Below, one piece after another: positions 16,771-24,640 of a stretch of DNA of 64,000 bases (its first letter is position 1; each line of letters starts with the position of its first letter). The position numbers were made by a program, and so were the translations under genes. The DNA is from Lachnospiraceae bacterium UBA4338 (GTDB taxonomy: Bacteria > Bacillota > Clostridia > Lachnospirales > Lachnospiraceae). The notes beneath the pieces are model-generated. The model was not told the origin of the DNA and ran no database searches. It worked only from the letters and a program-made list of their open reading frames with translations. The stretch covers positions 124,001-188,000 of the forward strand of contig DGTK01000007.1 in the NCBI GenBank assembly GCA_002393735.1. The letters are read 5' to 3'.

Positions 16771-17838
16771 CTAATTGTCGAGTTTCATATCGCCATCTTT
16801 AATAAGATTCATCTTTCTCATTGCAAAAGAAATGAGCCATGAAAGAACGCCCGGCAAAATAAAGCACAAAAGAGCAATCTGTGCTAAAGCCCACCAAGGT
16901 GACTGACCCTCTCCAATGAGTACCTGGAACGCATTAATCGGTCCAACCAGACCTGATGTCCCCATACCTGAACCTGTTGCATCATTTGAGAAATGGAAAA
17001 GCATTGTAGAAACCGGTCCTAAAATAGCACTTGTAATAATTGCCGGAAGCCAGATAATTGGCTTCTTCACAATATTAGGCATCTGGAGCATACTTGTTCC
17101 AAGTCCCTGTGCAAAAAGACCGTTCCACTTATTATCCTTAAAGCTTGCAATCGCAAATCCCACCATATTTGCACAACATCCAACTGTAGCTGCACCTGCT
17201 GCATATCCGCTGAGTCCAAGAATAACTCCGATTGCTGCAGAACTGATAGGAAGTGTAAGTGCAATACCCATAAGTACAGAAACAATGATACCCATAAGGA
17301 ATGGTGCCTGTTCTGTACCAAACTTAATCAAATCGCCAACAAATGTCATAAAATGTGAAATCGGAGGTCCAAGAATAAGACCTACTGTTCCACCAAGCAA
17401 TATACATACTAAAGGTGTCAATATTATGTCAACCTTTGTCTTTCCTGAAACAAGTCTTCCAATATAGATTGCAACCATTGCTGCAATAAAAGCACCCAGT
17501 GGTTCACCAGGAGCTCTGAAATGCATAAGTCCATCAACTAAAACCGTACCTGCAATAAGTTGTGATGCAAAAGCACCGATCAGACCGGCAACACCGGCAG
17601 AAAGTGTAACTAAAGGACTGGCCTTAAGTTTGCAGGCAACACCAACACCGATACCTGCACCTGTAAGCATCATGGCCATTTTACCCATCAGCACCATATA
17701 TGTACCTACAAAGCCCGGAACATAGCCACCTGCTGTTGATACGATGGTACCAATAATAAGTGTGGCAAACAGACCTGTAGCCATTCCACTCAAGCCATCA
17801 ATAAAAAGTTCTTTTAAGATTTCTTTTACTTTTTTCAT
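16771..17838 (-). CDS. PTS EIIC_2-like membrane protein (PfoR family)
   Basis: A 355-residue, very hydrophobic protein with about ten membrane segments, matching the PfoR/PTS_EIIC_2 family. The conserved GAGIGVGVACKLKASPL and IILTPLVCILLGGTVGLILGPP stretches are visible. Family members are annotated as sugar-PTS IIC components or as putative toxin regulators. No EIIA or EIIB domain is fused or adjacent, so the transport role is uncertain. It stands alone, divergent from csp. A perfect 11-1-11 palindrome (17869-17891) lies 31 bases before the start and may be its operator. Confidence 0.8.
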   Translation of the reverse strand: MKKVKEILKELFIDGLSGMATGLFATLIIGTIVSTAGGYVPGFVGTYMVLMGKMAMMLTGAGIGVGVACKLKASPLVTLSAGVAGLIGAFASQLIAGTVLVDGLMHFRAPGEPLGAFIAAMVAIYIGRLVSGKTKVDIILTPLVCILLGGTVGLILGPPISHFMTFVGDLIKFGTEQAPFLMGIIVSVLMGIALTLPISSAAIGVILGLSGYAAGAATVGCCANMVGFAIASFKDNKWNGLFAQGLGTSMLQMPNIVKKPIIWLPAIITSAILGPVSTMLFHFSNDATGSGMGTSGLVGPINAFQVLIGEGQSPWWALAQIALLCFILPGVLSWLISFAMRKMNLIKDGDMKLDN

Positions 17839-17868
17839 TTCTCGCCTTTCTACCCGATGCTTTACCCC

Positions 17869-17891
17869 GTTAAATAATTAAATTATTTAAC
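17869..17891. promoter_or_regulatory. 23-bp perfect palindrome before the EIIC-like gene
   Basis: GTTAAATAATT, one base, then AATTATTTAAC, a perfect 11-1-11 inverted repeat located 31 bases from the EIIC start in the csp/EIIC divergent region. Its symmetry and place suggest a repressor site; the protein is unknown. Confidence 0.5.
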
Positions 17892-17939
17892 TTTACAAGA
17901 TTACCACAAAATCCCCAAATAGTCAAAGTTTCCTTTTTC

Positions 17940-17968
17940 TTTACAATTTTAGTCAAATATGATATTGT
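17940..17968 (+). promoter_or_regulatory. csp promoter and leader
   Basis: TTTACA, 17 bases and TATTGT precede csp by about 54 bases. The leader contains GTTGCC-AA-GGCAAC, a small palindrome, then a U-rich stretch and the GGAGG at 18009-18013. Structured leaders are common in cold-shock mRNAs. Confidence 0.5.
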
Positions 17969-18021
17969 AATTATGTTGCCAAGGCAACGATTTTTATATT
18001 TATTTTTTGGAGGTATGTACG

Positions 18022-18219
18022 ATGAAAGGTACAGTTAAATGGTTTAACAACCAAAAAGGTTACGGCTTTATTTCTGATGAAAGCGGCAAGGATATCTTCG
18101 TTCACTACTCAGGAATCGCTGGTGACGGATTCAAGGCTTTAGACGAAGGTCAGGCTGTTGAGTTCGAAATCAAAGAGGGTGACAAGGGTCCTCAGGCTAT
18201 CAACGTAACCAAGTTATAA
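18022..18219 (+). CDS. Cold-shock protein, CspA family
   Basis: The start is the ATG at 18022, eight bases after GGAGG, giving 65 residues. It is a single OB-fold RNA/DNA chaperone. RNP1 is KGYGFIS and RNP2 is DIFVHYS, with the WFN motif near the N-terminus. It binds single-stranded RNA and melts secondary structure. It is a monocistronic unit with its own promoter and terminator. Nothing about it is unusual. Confidence 0.96.
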   Translation: MKGTVKWFNNQKGYGFISDESGKDIFVHYSGIAGDGFKALDEGQAVEFEIKEGDKGPQAINVTKL

Positions 18220-18320
18220 TTAATCAGTACTCGTGCCTATTTATAAATTATTATATTTAAGTTTTAAGTATTAAGCATTTATAAGAAACACAAAGTAACA
18301 CAGATTAAGGAAACTAAAAA

Positions 18321-18352
18321 ACCGAGACATGATGTCTCGGTTTTATTTTTTT
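18321..18352 (+). terminator. csp terminator
   Basis: Perfect 9-bp stem ACCGAGACA / TGTCTCGGT with a 3-base loop, followed by a long T-rich run. It is about 100 bases after the csp stop. Confidence 0.85.
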
Positions 18353-18357
18353 TATTT

Positions 18358-18586
18358 TACTACCCACGCTGGCCCCTGCCTACCGCACCCGCTGGCGCCT
18401 TTTTCTTTGACCGCGCAACCCTAGCCACGCCATCGTGCCTTTCTGCCCAGTCCCGCGTCGCCACCTGCACGCCGCTCGCCGCGCCGCCACCGTGCCCGCT
18501 TGCCGCCCGGCCTTTGCCCGCGTATCGCTCGCCGCGTCGCTATGCCTGCAAGTTATGTCAACCGGCATTTGTTTATTACTTTGAAA
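18358..18586. other. GC-rich intergenic island C
   Basis: About 200 bases of strongly GC-rich DNA (GCCGCGCCGCC, GCCCGCTTGCC and similar) between the csp terminator and the hisA stop, with no credible gene. The end towards hisA has a GTTATGTCAAC motif copy (18552-18562). The composition differs sharply from both flanks. Confidence 0.6.
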
Positions 18587-19354
18587 TTATTTCATCGAAA
18601 CCACGCTCTCAAAGGAAAGGCTTCCTCCGAATATATCCAGCGCAGATCCGATTGTATAATTAACCCTGCCGCGCCCAATCTCTTCTATCTTTCTTACATC
18701 ATCCAGATTTCTGATGCCACCTGCATAGGTCACCGGGCATATATCCCACTTACCCAGCATCTCAACGAGCGCTTCATCAATACCGCCTTGCTTACCTTCC
18801 ACATCAACGGCATGAATCAGATATTCATCGCAGTATTTACTAAGTTCACCTGCGAGATTCGTATCAAGTTTAATCTTTGTGATCGTCTGCCATCTGTTGC
18901 AGGCAACCATATATCCATCTTCAGTTTTGACACATGAAAGATCAATTACAACCCTGTTCTTTCCAACAGCTTTCGCCAGACTTTCCATCTTTAGTTTACA
19001 TAACTCATCACCATCAAACACGAAAGAAGTCACAATTACATGAGATGCACTATGGTTAACATAAGTCATAGCATTCTTATCATCCACTCCTCCGCCAACC
19101 TGCAGCCCTTCGGGATAAGCCTCCAAAGCTGCGAATGCCGCCTCTTCACTAGCCTTCCTGTATTCACTGCCCTGGCCATTAAGGATAATAACATGACCAC
19201 CCTTTAACCCATGTTCTTTATAAAGCCTTGCATAGTAAGCACTGTCCCTGTCCGACACGAAATTCTCTGTAACGCCTCCGCTGTCTTCAAGTGAAGAACC
19301 CACTATCTGCTTAACTTTTCCATTATGTATATCAATACAAGGTCTAAAACTCAC
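18587..19354 (-). CDS. hisA: HisA, eukaryotic/HIS6-type isomerase
   Basis: A 255-residue TIM-barrel phosphoribosylformimino-5-aminoimidazole carboxamide ribotide isomerase of histidine synthesis. It starts at a GTG with TTTTGGAGG a few bases upstream. The motifs fit the fungal/plant HIS6 subtype, not the usual bacterial HisA: RPCIDIHNGKVKQIVG at the N-terminus, LQVGGGVDDKNA, VVIDLSC, HAVDVEGKQGG and TIGSALDIFGG. No other his gene is adjacent, so it is not in a his operon. The last copy of a 26-bp repeat array abuts its ribosome site. Confidence 0.88.
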   Translation of the reverse strand: MSFRPCIDIHNGKVKQIVGSSLEDSGGVTENFVSDRDSAYYARLYKEHGLKGGHVIILNGQGSEYRKASEEAAFAALEAYPEGLQVGGGVDDKNAMTYVNHSASHVIVTSFVFDGDELCKLKMESLAKAVGKNRVVIDLSCVKTEDGYMVACNRWQTITKIKLDTNLAGELSKYCDEYLIHAVDVEGKQGGIDEALVEMLGKWDICPVTYAGGIRNLDDVRKIEEIGRGRVNYTIGSALDIFGGSLSFESVVSMK

Positions 19355-19370
19355 TCAAACCTCCAAAATA

Positions 19371-19606
19371 TGCACTTTACCCCGGTTCACCTGGCATCGT
19401 ACTCCACCTGCCGGCACAAGGTGCATTTTACCCCGGTTCACCTGGCATCGCACTCCACCTGCCGGCACAAGGTGCACATTCCCCCGGTCCACTTGGCAAC
19501 GCTCCGTCACGCTGATCGTCACCGCCGGCACAAAATGCACATTACCCCGTCCCAACTGGCATCACCCAATCGGCACAAGGTGCACATTACCCCGTCCCTA
19601 CTGGCA
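19371..19606. repeat. Five-copy array of a 26-bp GC-rich repeat
   Basis: The core TGCACxTTxCCCCG...CTGGCA occurs at 19371-19396, 19422-19447, 19473-19498, 19536-19561 and 19581-19606, with spacings of 51, 51, 63 and 45 bases. The spacers also share a GCCGGCACAAGG block. Two more copies are at 52243-52268 and 52286-52311. It looks like a small dispersed palindrome-type (REP-like) element that has been amplified in tandem between dapB and hisA. Open frames across it are repeat translations, not genes. Confidence 0.8.
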
Positions 19607-19609
19607 CAT

Positions 19610-20368
19610 TTATCCGATTACGTCACTCATTGTATATAATCCAGGCTCCTTGCCGGCTAAGAACTTAGCTGCCGCAATTGCCCCTTTTCCGAATACTGCT
19701 CTTGAGTATGCACTGTGACTGATGGTAATAACCTCATCCTCGCCTGCAAAAATCACATCATGGTCACCCACAATTGTGCCGCCTCTTACAGCGCTGATAC
19801 CAATTTCCTTGGAATCTCTGGCCTGTCTTCTTTGTGATCTGTCATAAACGTAATTATATTTATTACCAAGTTCATCATTAATTGAATCAGCCAGCGCCAA
19901 AGCTGTACCGCTTGGAGCATCAAGTTTCTGATTATGATGTTTCTCAACAATCTCTATGTCAAAACCCGCCGGCTCAAGAGTCCTCGCTGCATCCCTAACC
20001 AGTTTCATAAGAAGATTAATTCCAAGTGACATGTTCGCACTTCTTAAAATAGGAATCTTCTTTGATGCATCCTCAACTCTCTTAATCTGCTCCTCATTAA
20101 GACCCGTAGTACAAAGTACGATAGGTGTCTTATTGGTAAGCGCATAATCAAGAAGCATATCAAGTGCTCCTGCTACTGCAAAATCAATGATTACATCTGC
20201 CTTAACACCGCAAAGATTAATATTACGGTATACCGGATATTTATTAACAACAACGCTGTCCAAAGCATCGATACCTGCCACGATTTCAATATCTTCCATG
20301 CCTTCAACTAATCTTGTAATGATTCTTCCCATTTTACCATTACAACCATGCATTATAACTTTTACCAT
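19610..20368 (-). CDS. dapB: 4-hydroxy-tetrahydrodipicolinate reductase
   Basis: A 252-residue NAD(P)H-dependent enzyme of lysine/diaminopimelate synthesis. The nucleotide-binding loop GCNGKMG is at 8-14 and the signature EKHHNQKLDAPSGTA carries the catalytic His and Lys. The C-terminus has the FAGEDEVITISHSAYSR block. It lies 69 bases after dapA and is probably cotranscribed with it, giving the consecutive synthase and reductase steps. Length is normal. Confidence 0.96.
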   Translation of the reverse strand: MVKVIMHGCNGKMGRIITRLVEGMEDIEIVAGIDALDSVVVNKYPVYRNINLCGVKADVIIDFAVAGALDMLLDYALTNKTPIVLCTTGLNEEQIKRVEDASKKIPILRSANMSLGINLLMKLVRDAARTLEPAGFDIEIVEKHHNQKLDAPSGTALALADSINDELGNKYNYVYDRSQRRQARDSKEIGISAVRGGTIVGDHDVIFAGEDEVITISHSAYSRAVFGKGAIAAAKFLAGKEPGLYTMSDVIG

Positions 20369-20437
20369 GTTTACAATCCTCCTCTACAAACAAAAATGGT
20401 GGCATCAGCCTAAACCTCTGCCACCACACCAACTTAC

Positions 20438-21325
20438 TTAGAATTTAAGTCCAAACTTACGCATTTCATCTTCAAGAACTTTAGCATGTTCCTCTTCCAT
20501 ATCTGTAAGAGGTGGTCTCATAGGTCCTGCCCAGTTGCCCATAAGATTCATGGCCTTCTTAATAGGAATCGGATTTGTCTCTGAGAATAATGCATCAATT
20601 AATGCAATAGCCTTAATCTGTGTTTCTGTTGCCTTCTTCACATTACCATCGAAGAAGTCCTGGCACATCTGATGTGTTTCCTCAGGTGCAATATTTGATA
20701 ATACTGAGATAACACCCTTAGCTCCAAGTGAAAGGAATGGAAGTGTCTGATTATCATCACCACAGTATACATCAACATCATCTCCGCCTAAAGCAATAAG
20801 TCTTGCAACCTGTGATAAATCTCCGGTTGCTTCCTTGGTACCAATGATATTTGGAACCTCTCTGCAAAGCTTAACGATTGTCTGAGGCTGAACATTAACA
20901 CCTGTTCTGCCAGGAATATTATAAAGAATTACAGGAATCTTAACTGAATCTGCAATAGCCTTAAAATGCTGATATAAGCCTTTTTGTGTTGGCTTGTTGT
21001 AGTAAGGAGCTACGATTAAAACTGCATCCACACCAACTTCTTCAGCCTTCTTTGTTAATTCAATGGCTGTCTTTGTGCAGTTAGAACCTGTACCTGCAAT
21101 AACAGGAACACGCTTGTTAACCTTCTCTACACAGTACTTTATTACTTCCATATGTTCTTCCATAGTAAGTGTTGAAGCCTCACCTGTTGAGCCGCACACA
21201 ACTATGGCATCTGTTTTTCCTTCGATCTGAAATTCAATGTTTTTAGCAAACTGCTCGTAATCAACCAAGCCATCAGCTTTAAATGGAGTTACGATTGCAC
21301 AAGCAGCACCTGTAAATAATGCCAT
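20438..21325 (-). CDS. dapA: 4-hydroxy-tetrahydrodipicolinate synthase
   Basis: A 295-residue TIM-barrel aldolase that condenses pyruvate with aspartate semialdehyde. The Schiff-base Lys164 is in GTKEATGD, Tyr135 is in LYNIPGRTG, the pyruvate-binding GSTGE is at 45-49 and Arg140 follows. It is first in the dapA-dapB unit, with a good promoter (21375-21402) and AGGAGG before the ATG. No lysine riboswitch is visible in the short leader. Confidence 0.97.
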   Translation of the reverse strand: MALFTGAACAIVTPFKADGLVDYEQFAKNIEFQIEGKTDAIVVCGSTGEASTLTMEEHMEVIKYCVEKVNKRVPVIAGTGSNCTKTAIELTKKAEEVGVDAVLIVAPYYNKPTQKGLYQHFKAIADSVKIPVILYNIPGRTGVNVQPQTIVKLCREVPNIIGTKEATGDLSQVARLIALGGDDVDVYCGDDNQTLPFLSLGAKGVISVLSNIAPEETHQMCQDFFDGNVKKATETQIKAIALIDALFSETNPIPIKKAMNLMGNWAGPMRPPLTDMEEEHAKVLEDEMRKFGLKF

Positions 21326-21374
21326 GAGTTTTCCTCCTGTTTCTATCTGTTATAAAAAAGCATATCAATATAAA

Positions 21375-21402
21375 ATTATATTACCTTTAGGCGAAAAGTC
21401 AA
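21375..21402 (-). promoter_or_regulatory. dapA promoter
   Basis: TTGACT, 16 bases and TATAAT on the minus strand, about 50 bases upstream of the dapA start. Confidence 0.7.
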
Positions 21403-21420
21403 CATCCCATAGGCTTTTTT

Positions 21421-21449
21421 TTGATTTTGTATTACTTATATGATATAAT
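21421..21449 (+). promoter_or_regulatory. Diguanylate cyclase promoter
   Basis: TTGATT, 17 bases and a perfect TATAAT lie 50 bases before the GGDEF gene. Its -35 box lies within 20 bases of the dapA -35 on the other strand, so the two promoters are back to back. Confidence 0.7.
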
Positions 21450-21498
21450 GTTGTTGGTTTATTTTGTACCATAGTTTTATTAGTGTCGGAGCGGGATT

Positions 21499-22593
21499 AT
21501 GTTTAGAAAATATTGGAATTTCATAACCGGTTTCATAACCCTGGATGTTAAGGAAAGAAATGAGTCTCAGGATGCTGCCATGCTCATCCGTATCATCTCT
21601 TTGGATTACATCGTCTATTTTCTTATCTCCTCCCTCTTAATGACATTTCTTTATAAATATCTAATAGCAATTTTTTGTTTAATCTTCGTGGCATCATGTC
21701 TTATGTGTTTTATCTTCACATACGAAGGCCTTAACAAAGTCGGCTACTACACTCTCATCGGCACACTGGTGGCTTCATCCTGTACCCTTGGAATTACACT
21801 TGGCTGGAGATGCCATTATCAGTGGAGCATCGTTGTTGCAATCATTTTGGCATATTACAGCACGTCTTTGGACAGACAGGTAAAGACACGCCTTACACAG
21901 GTATTTATTACAGTTATGTCTGCGCTGGCGATTTTTTCCGCATTCTATGGAAGCATTCCAACATCAAGACGCGGCGTTCTTATAGCAATGGATATTCTGG
22001 CAGCCCTTTTATACAGCACATCTCTTTCCATCATTGCCTACTATTTCAATAAAAAATTCAATTCCACAGAGGAGAGCCTTCGTCAGGCCAACGAAGATTT
22101 GTTAAAAATGGCCACCATCGACCCTCTCACCCAGTTATACAACCGTCGTTCCATGAATGAATACTTATCAACTCTTGCTTACGAGCATGCCAGAAAGAAT
22201 GACAGTTTCGCCATCGCCATTGCCGATATCGATTTCTTTAAGAAAGTAAATGATAATTACGGTCATGACAGCGGCGATTATATACTTCAGTCCGTGTCGG
22301 ATATTTTTCGTAAGGCTATTGAAGGTCGTGGACGAGTTGCCAGATGGGGCGGCGAGGAATTCCTATTCACTTTTGAGAATATGACAGCCGACCAGGCATA
22401 CAAGATTCTTGACAATATCCGTGCCTCTATCGAGAATACGCCATTTTACTATAAGAATAATAAATTAAACATAACAATCACCGCAGGCCTTGAAGACTAC
22501 TCCGAGATAAACGGCATTGAGGCCACAATCTCCAAAGCCGATGACAAGCTCTACGAGGGCAAAAATACCGGCCGCAACAAAGTCGTTATGTAA
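21499..22593 (+). CDS. Membrane diguanylate cyclase (GGDEF)
   Basis: A 364-residue protein with six or so membrane helices between about 30 and 185, a short linker helix, and a C-terminal GGDEF domain (about 205-364) that makes cyclic di-GMP from GTP. The active site reads GGEEF (284-288) and is therefore intact, with metal-binding ADIDFFKKVND around 242-252. The product-inhibition RxxD site is absent (EGRG at the expected place). Cyclic di-GMP often controls type IV pili, and pilus genes lie a few kb away. The stop codon lies inside a GTTATGTAAAC motif; the protein ends VVM. Confidence 0.93.
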   Translation: MFRKYWNFITGFITLDVKERNESQDAAMLIRIISLDYIVYFLISSLLMTFLYKYLIAIFCLIFVASCLMCFIFTYEGLNKVGYYTLIGTLVASSCTLGITLGWRCHYQWSIVVAIILAYYSTSLDRQVKTRLTQVFITVMSALAIFSAFYGSIPTSRRGVLIAMDILAALLYSTSLSIIAYYFNKKFNSTEESLRQANEDLLKMATIDPLTQLYNRRSMNEYLSTLAYEHARKNDSFAIAIADIDFFKKVNDNYGHDSGDYILQSVSDIFRKAIEGRGRVARWGGEEFLFTFENMTADQAYKILDNIRASIENTPFYYKNNKLNITITAGLEDYSEINGIEATISKADDKLYEGKNTGRNKVVM

Positions 22594-22600
22594 ACTAATT

Positions 22601-24031
22601 TTACACTATCAGGAAAAACTTCACCAAGAAAATCGCGCTGATTATATAAGTGATCACAGATATCTTTCTATATCTTCCAAGAAATGTCTGAATAATTGTA
22701 TAAGAAATCATTCCAAGTCCTATCGCATCGCCTATGGAGCCGGATACCGGCATGGCTAAAAGCATAAGGGCTGTTGGAACGAATGATGCAATATCTGCAA
22801 AATTAATTCTTCTTAAATCTGATACCATCAATACTCCCGTATAAACCAGGGCTGCTGATGTGGCAGGCGCCGGAATAACTGCAGCTATCGGCGATATAAA
22901 CATACACATAAGCATAATTATGCCTGTTGTAAGGGAAGTAAGGCCTGTCCTTCCGCCTGCACCAATTCCTGCTGCAGATTCTACGAAAGTAACAAGTGTT
23001 GATGTACCGGACGCTGCACCGGATACAATACCAATTGAGTTGGCAAGCAGCGGTCTTCCCGTGTCTTTCATCTTACCATTTGAATCTATCATTCCAACCT
23101 TATCGGCAACACCTACAAGAGTTCCGATAATACTGAACATATCCATTAAACAAAATGTAATTAAAAGTGTGATAAATGATAACCACCCTATCTGCATAAG
23201 CCCATGGAAGTTAAACTTAAATAATGTTATGTCAACCAAGTCTTTCACAGGTGGTTTCCATGAAGATGTAAACAAAACTTCAAAAGGATTGCGTCTGAAC
23301 ATTATAAATTCCATTATCCAGTAAAATACTGAAGATACTAAAATTCCGGCGATTACAGAGAACTTAAATCCCTTAAGGGAAAGAATCAGAATTACAAAGA
23401 ATCCTACCAGCACAACTATACAGTTAAGGACAACACTGGCATAAGCATCGCCCATATTTGCCTTGGCAAAAGATGGTGTTAATGATCCGAAGAAATCCCT
23501 TAATACATAAAATGTTCTTCCATCTTCTGCCCTTACGCCGCAGTTCGAACCAAGGCCTATATTGATAAGCATCATGCCGATTGCAGGTGCAATGGCCGTT
23601 CTTACAGGCAGAGGAATAGCATCAAGAATCTTATCACGCACACTAAGAACGGAAAAGATTATAAATATAATTCCTTCAAATAAAACAATACACAGAACCG
23701 TCTGATAAGACTCGATATAAGACATGCCGGTCATGGCGGCAATGTTGGCGCATACAAATGCAAAGAATGTATTAGGCCCCATGCCGGGACCTATGATAAA
23801 TGGTTTGTTGGCAATAAGTGCCACACATATCATACCAATGGCCGAAGCAATACAGGTAGCCATAAAGATGGCATTCCATAATTCCTGTCCGCCTTCGGTT
23901 TTAAAATTCGTAAGTATATTCGGTGCCAGAGCCAAAATATAAGAAACAGTCATAAATGAAGTTATGCCCGCAGTTATTTCTGTCCTTTTATTAGTCCTGT
24001 TTTCACTTAACTTAAAAAGTTTCTCGAACAC
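22601..24031 (-). CDS. NCS2 family purine permease (AzgA/PbuG-like)
   Basis: I prefer the GTG at 24031, which has AAGGTGGGG just upstream and gives the usual N-terminus VFEKLFKLSENRTN. The in-frame ATG at 24076 lies in a GC-rich island without a ribosome site. The 476-residue protein has 12-14 membrane segments with the AzgA-type motifs TEITAGITSFMTVSYILA, GPGMGPNTFFAF and SAAGIGAGGRTGL. The family imports hypoxanthine, guanine or adenine with protons. It is a single gene convergent with the GGDEF gene; only seven bases separate the two stops. Confidence 0.9.
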   Translation of the reverse strand: MFEKLFKLSENRTNKRTEITAGITSFMTVSYILALAPNILTNFKTEGGQELWNAIFMATCIASAIGMICVALIANKPFIIGPGMGPNTFFAFVCANIAAMTGMSYIESYQTVLCIVLFEGIIFIIFSVLSVRDKILDAIPLPVRTAIAPAIGMMLINIGLGSNCGVRAEDGRTFYVLRDFFGSLTPSFAKANMGDAYASVVLNCIVVLVGFFVILILSLKGFKFSVIAGILVSSVFYWIMEFIMFRRNPFEVLFTSSWKPPVKDLVDITLFKFNFHGLMQIGWLSFITLLITFCLMDMFSIIGTLVGVADKVGMIDSNGKMKDTGRPLLANSIGIVSGAASGTSTLVTFVESAAGIGAGGRTGLTSLTTGIIMLMCMFISPIAAVIPAPATSAALVYTGVLMVSDLRRINFADIASFVPTALMLLAMPVSGSIGDAIGLGMISYTIIQTFLGRYRKISVITYIISAIFLVKFFLIV

Positions 24032-24205
24032 TAACCCCACCTTATCGCAAACCTGCCTAAACCTTCGCCGCCTCATGCCGGCCCGCCGCGCCCAAGCAGT
24101 TTACATAACTTCAAACTCCGTCGCATCCCCTTTGCCGTCGCATCCGGGCACGCTACGCTCGCGTAGTTTACATAACTCCACATGCCCCTCGCCGACACGT
24201 ATGGT
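24032..24205. other. GC-rich intergenic island D with three motif copies
   Basis: About 170 GC-rich bases between the permease and the YunG-like gene, with no gene. It holds three exact copies of GTTTACATAA (24099-24108, 24166-24175, 24204-24213) in the same orientation. Each is followed by CT or CTA, and they are 67 and 38 bases apart. The third includes the stop codon of the YunG-like gene. Confidence 0.6.
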
Positions 24206-24640
24206 TTACATAACTACCTTCTCAAACTCCGCCTTCAAGTACAGATACCTCTCGTACTTCTCGGCCTTGGCGAAATGATCCTCTCTTCTTTGCACCGGAT
24301 TATTCTCATAATTTAAGACCTCATCCCCAAACTGCTCCGATGTAAGGTCAAAAACCACATCACCAATCACATTATAACAGTGATAATTTCCACCGGGTCT
24401 AAGTACTCCGTAAACTTCTCCCCCAAAGAAGTCCTGCACCAAAAATGCAGTTATGGAACACTGGCCTAATGTCATATTTTCCCTGGACCATCCGTCACGA
24501 AGCCTCGGCGCGCAGGTATATTCGCACCATATCTTCGACAAAACATCATACATATCCCTGGGATTATTCACACCCTTAAGCACCCGAATCGGCGCACAGG
24601 ATGCCCCTTCCCAGCCATAAAACTTATATTCCTTAGTCAA
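24206..24640 (-). CDS. YunG-like protein
   Basis: A small soluble protein of about 145 residues. The likely start is the TTG at 24640, which overlaps the pilB stop and has AAGGG upstream; an ATG at 24691 would overlap pilB by 59 bases. The core WSRENMTLGQCSITAFLVQD, then GNYHCYNVIGDVVFDLTSEQFG, resembles the YunG family (Cys, His and Asp spaced like a papain-like or transglutaminase-like triad). Family function is unknown. It is the last gene of the pilus-assembly operon by position; a role there is not shown. Its end VVM-stop lies in the dispersed motif. Confidence 0.65.
   Translation of the reverse strand: MTKEYKFYGWEGASCAPIRVLKGVNNPRDMYDVLSKIWCEYTCAPRLRDGWSRENMTLGQCSITAFLVQDFFGGEVYGVLRPGGNYHCYNVIGDVVFDLTSEQFGDEVLNYENNPVQRREDHFAKAEKYERYLYLKAEFEKVVM

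Noticed and set aside
19371..19606. CRISPR array
   Set aside because: Spacers are not unique (they share GCCGGCACAAGG blocks), spacing is irregular at 45-63, and no cas genes are present.
19325..19639. Open frames on both strands through the 26-bp repeats, with repeated HFTPVHLA-like units
   Set aside because: The periodic peptide simply mirrors the DNA repeat; no ribosome site and no family resemblance.
20369..21498. Lysine riboswitch before dapA
   Set aside because: The leader from the promoter to the dapA ATG is only about 50 bases, too short for the lysine aptamer.
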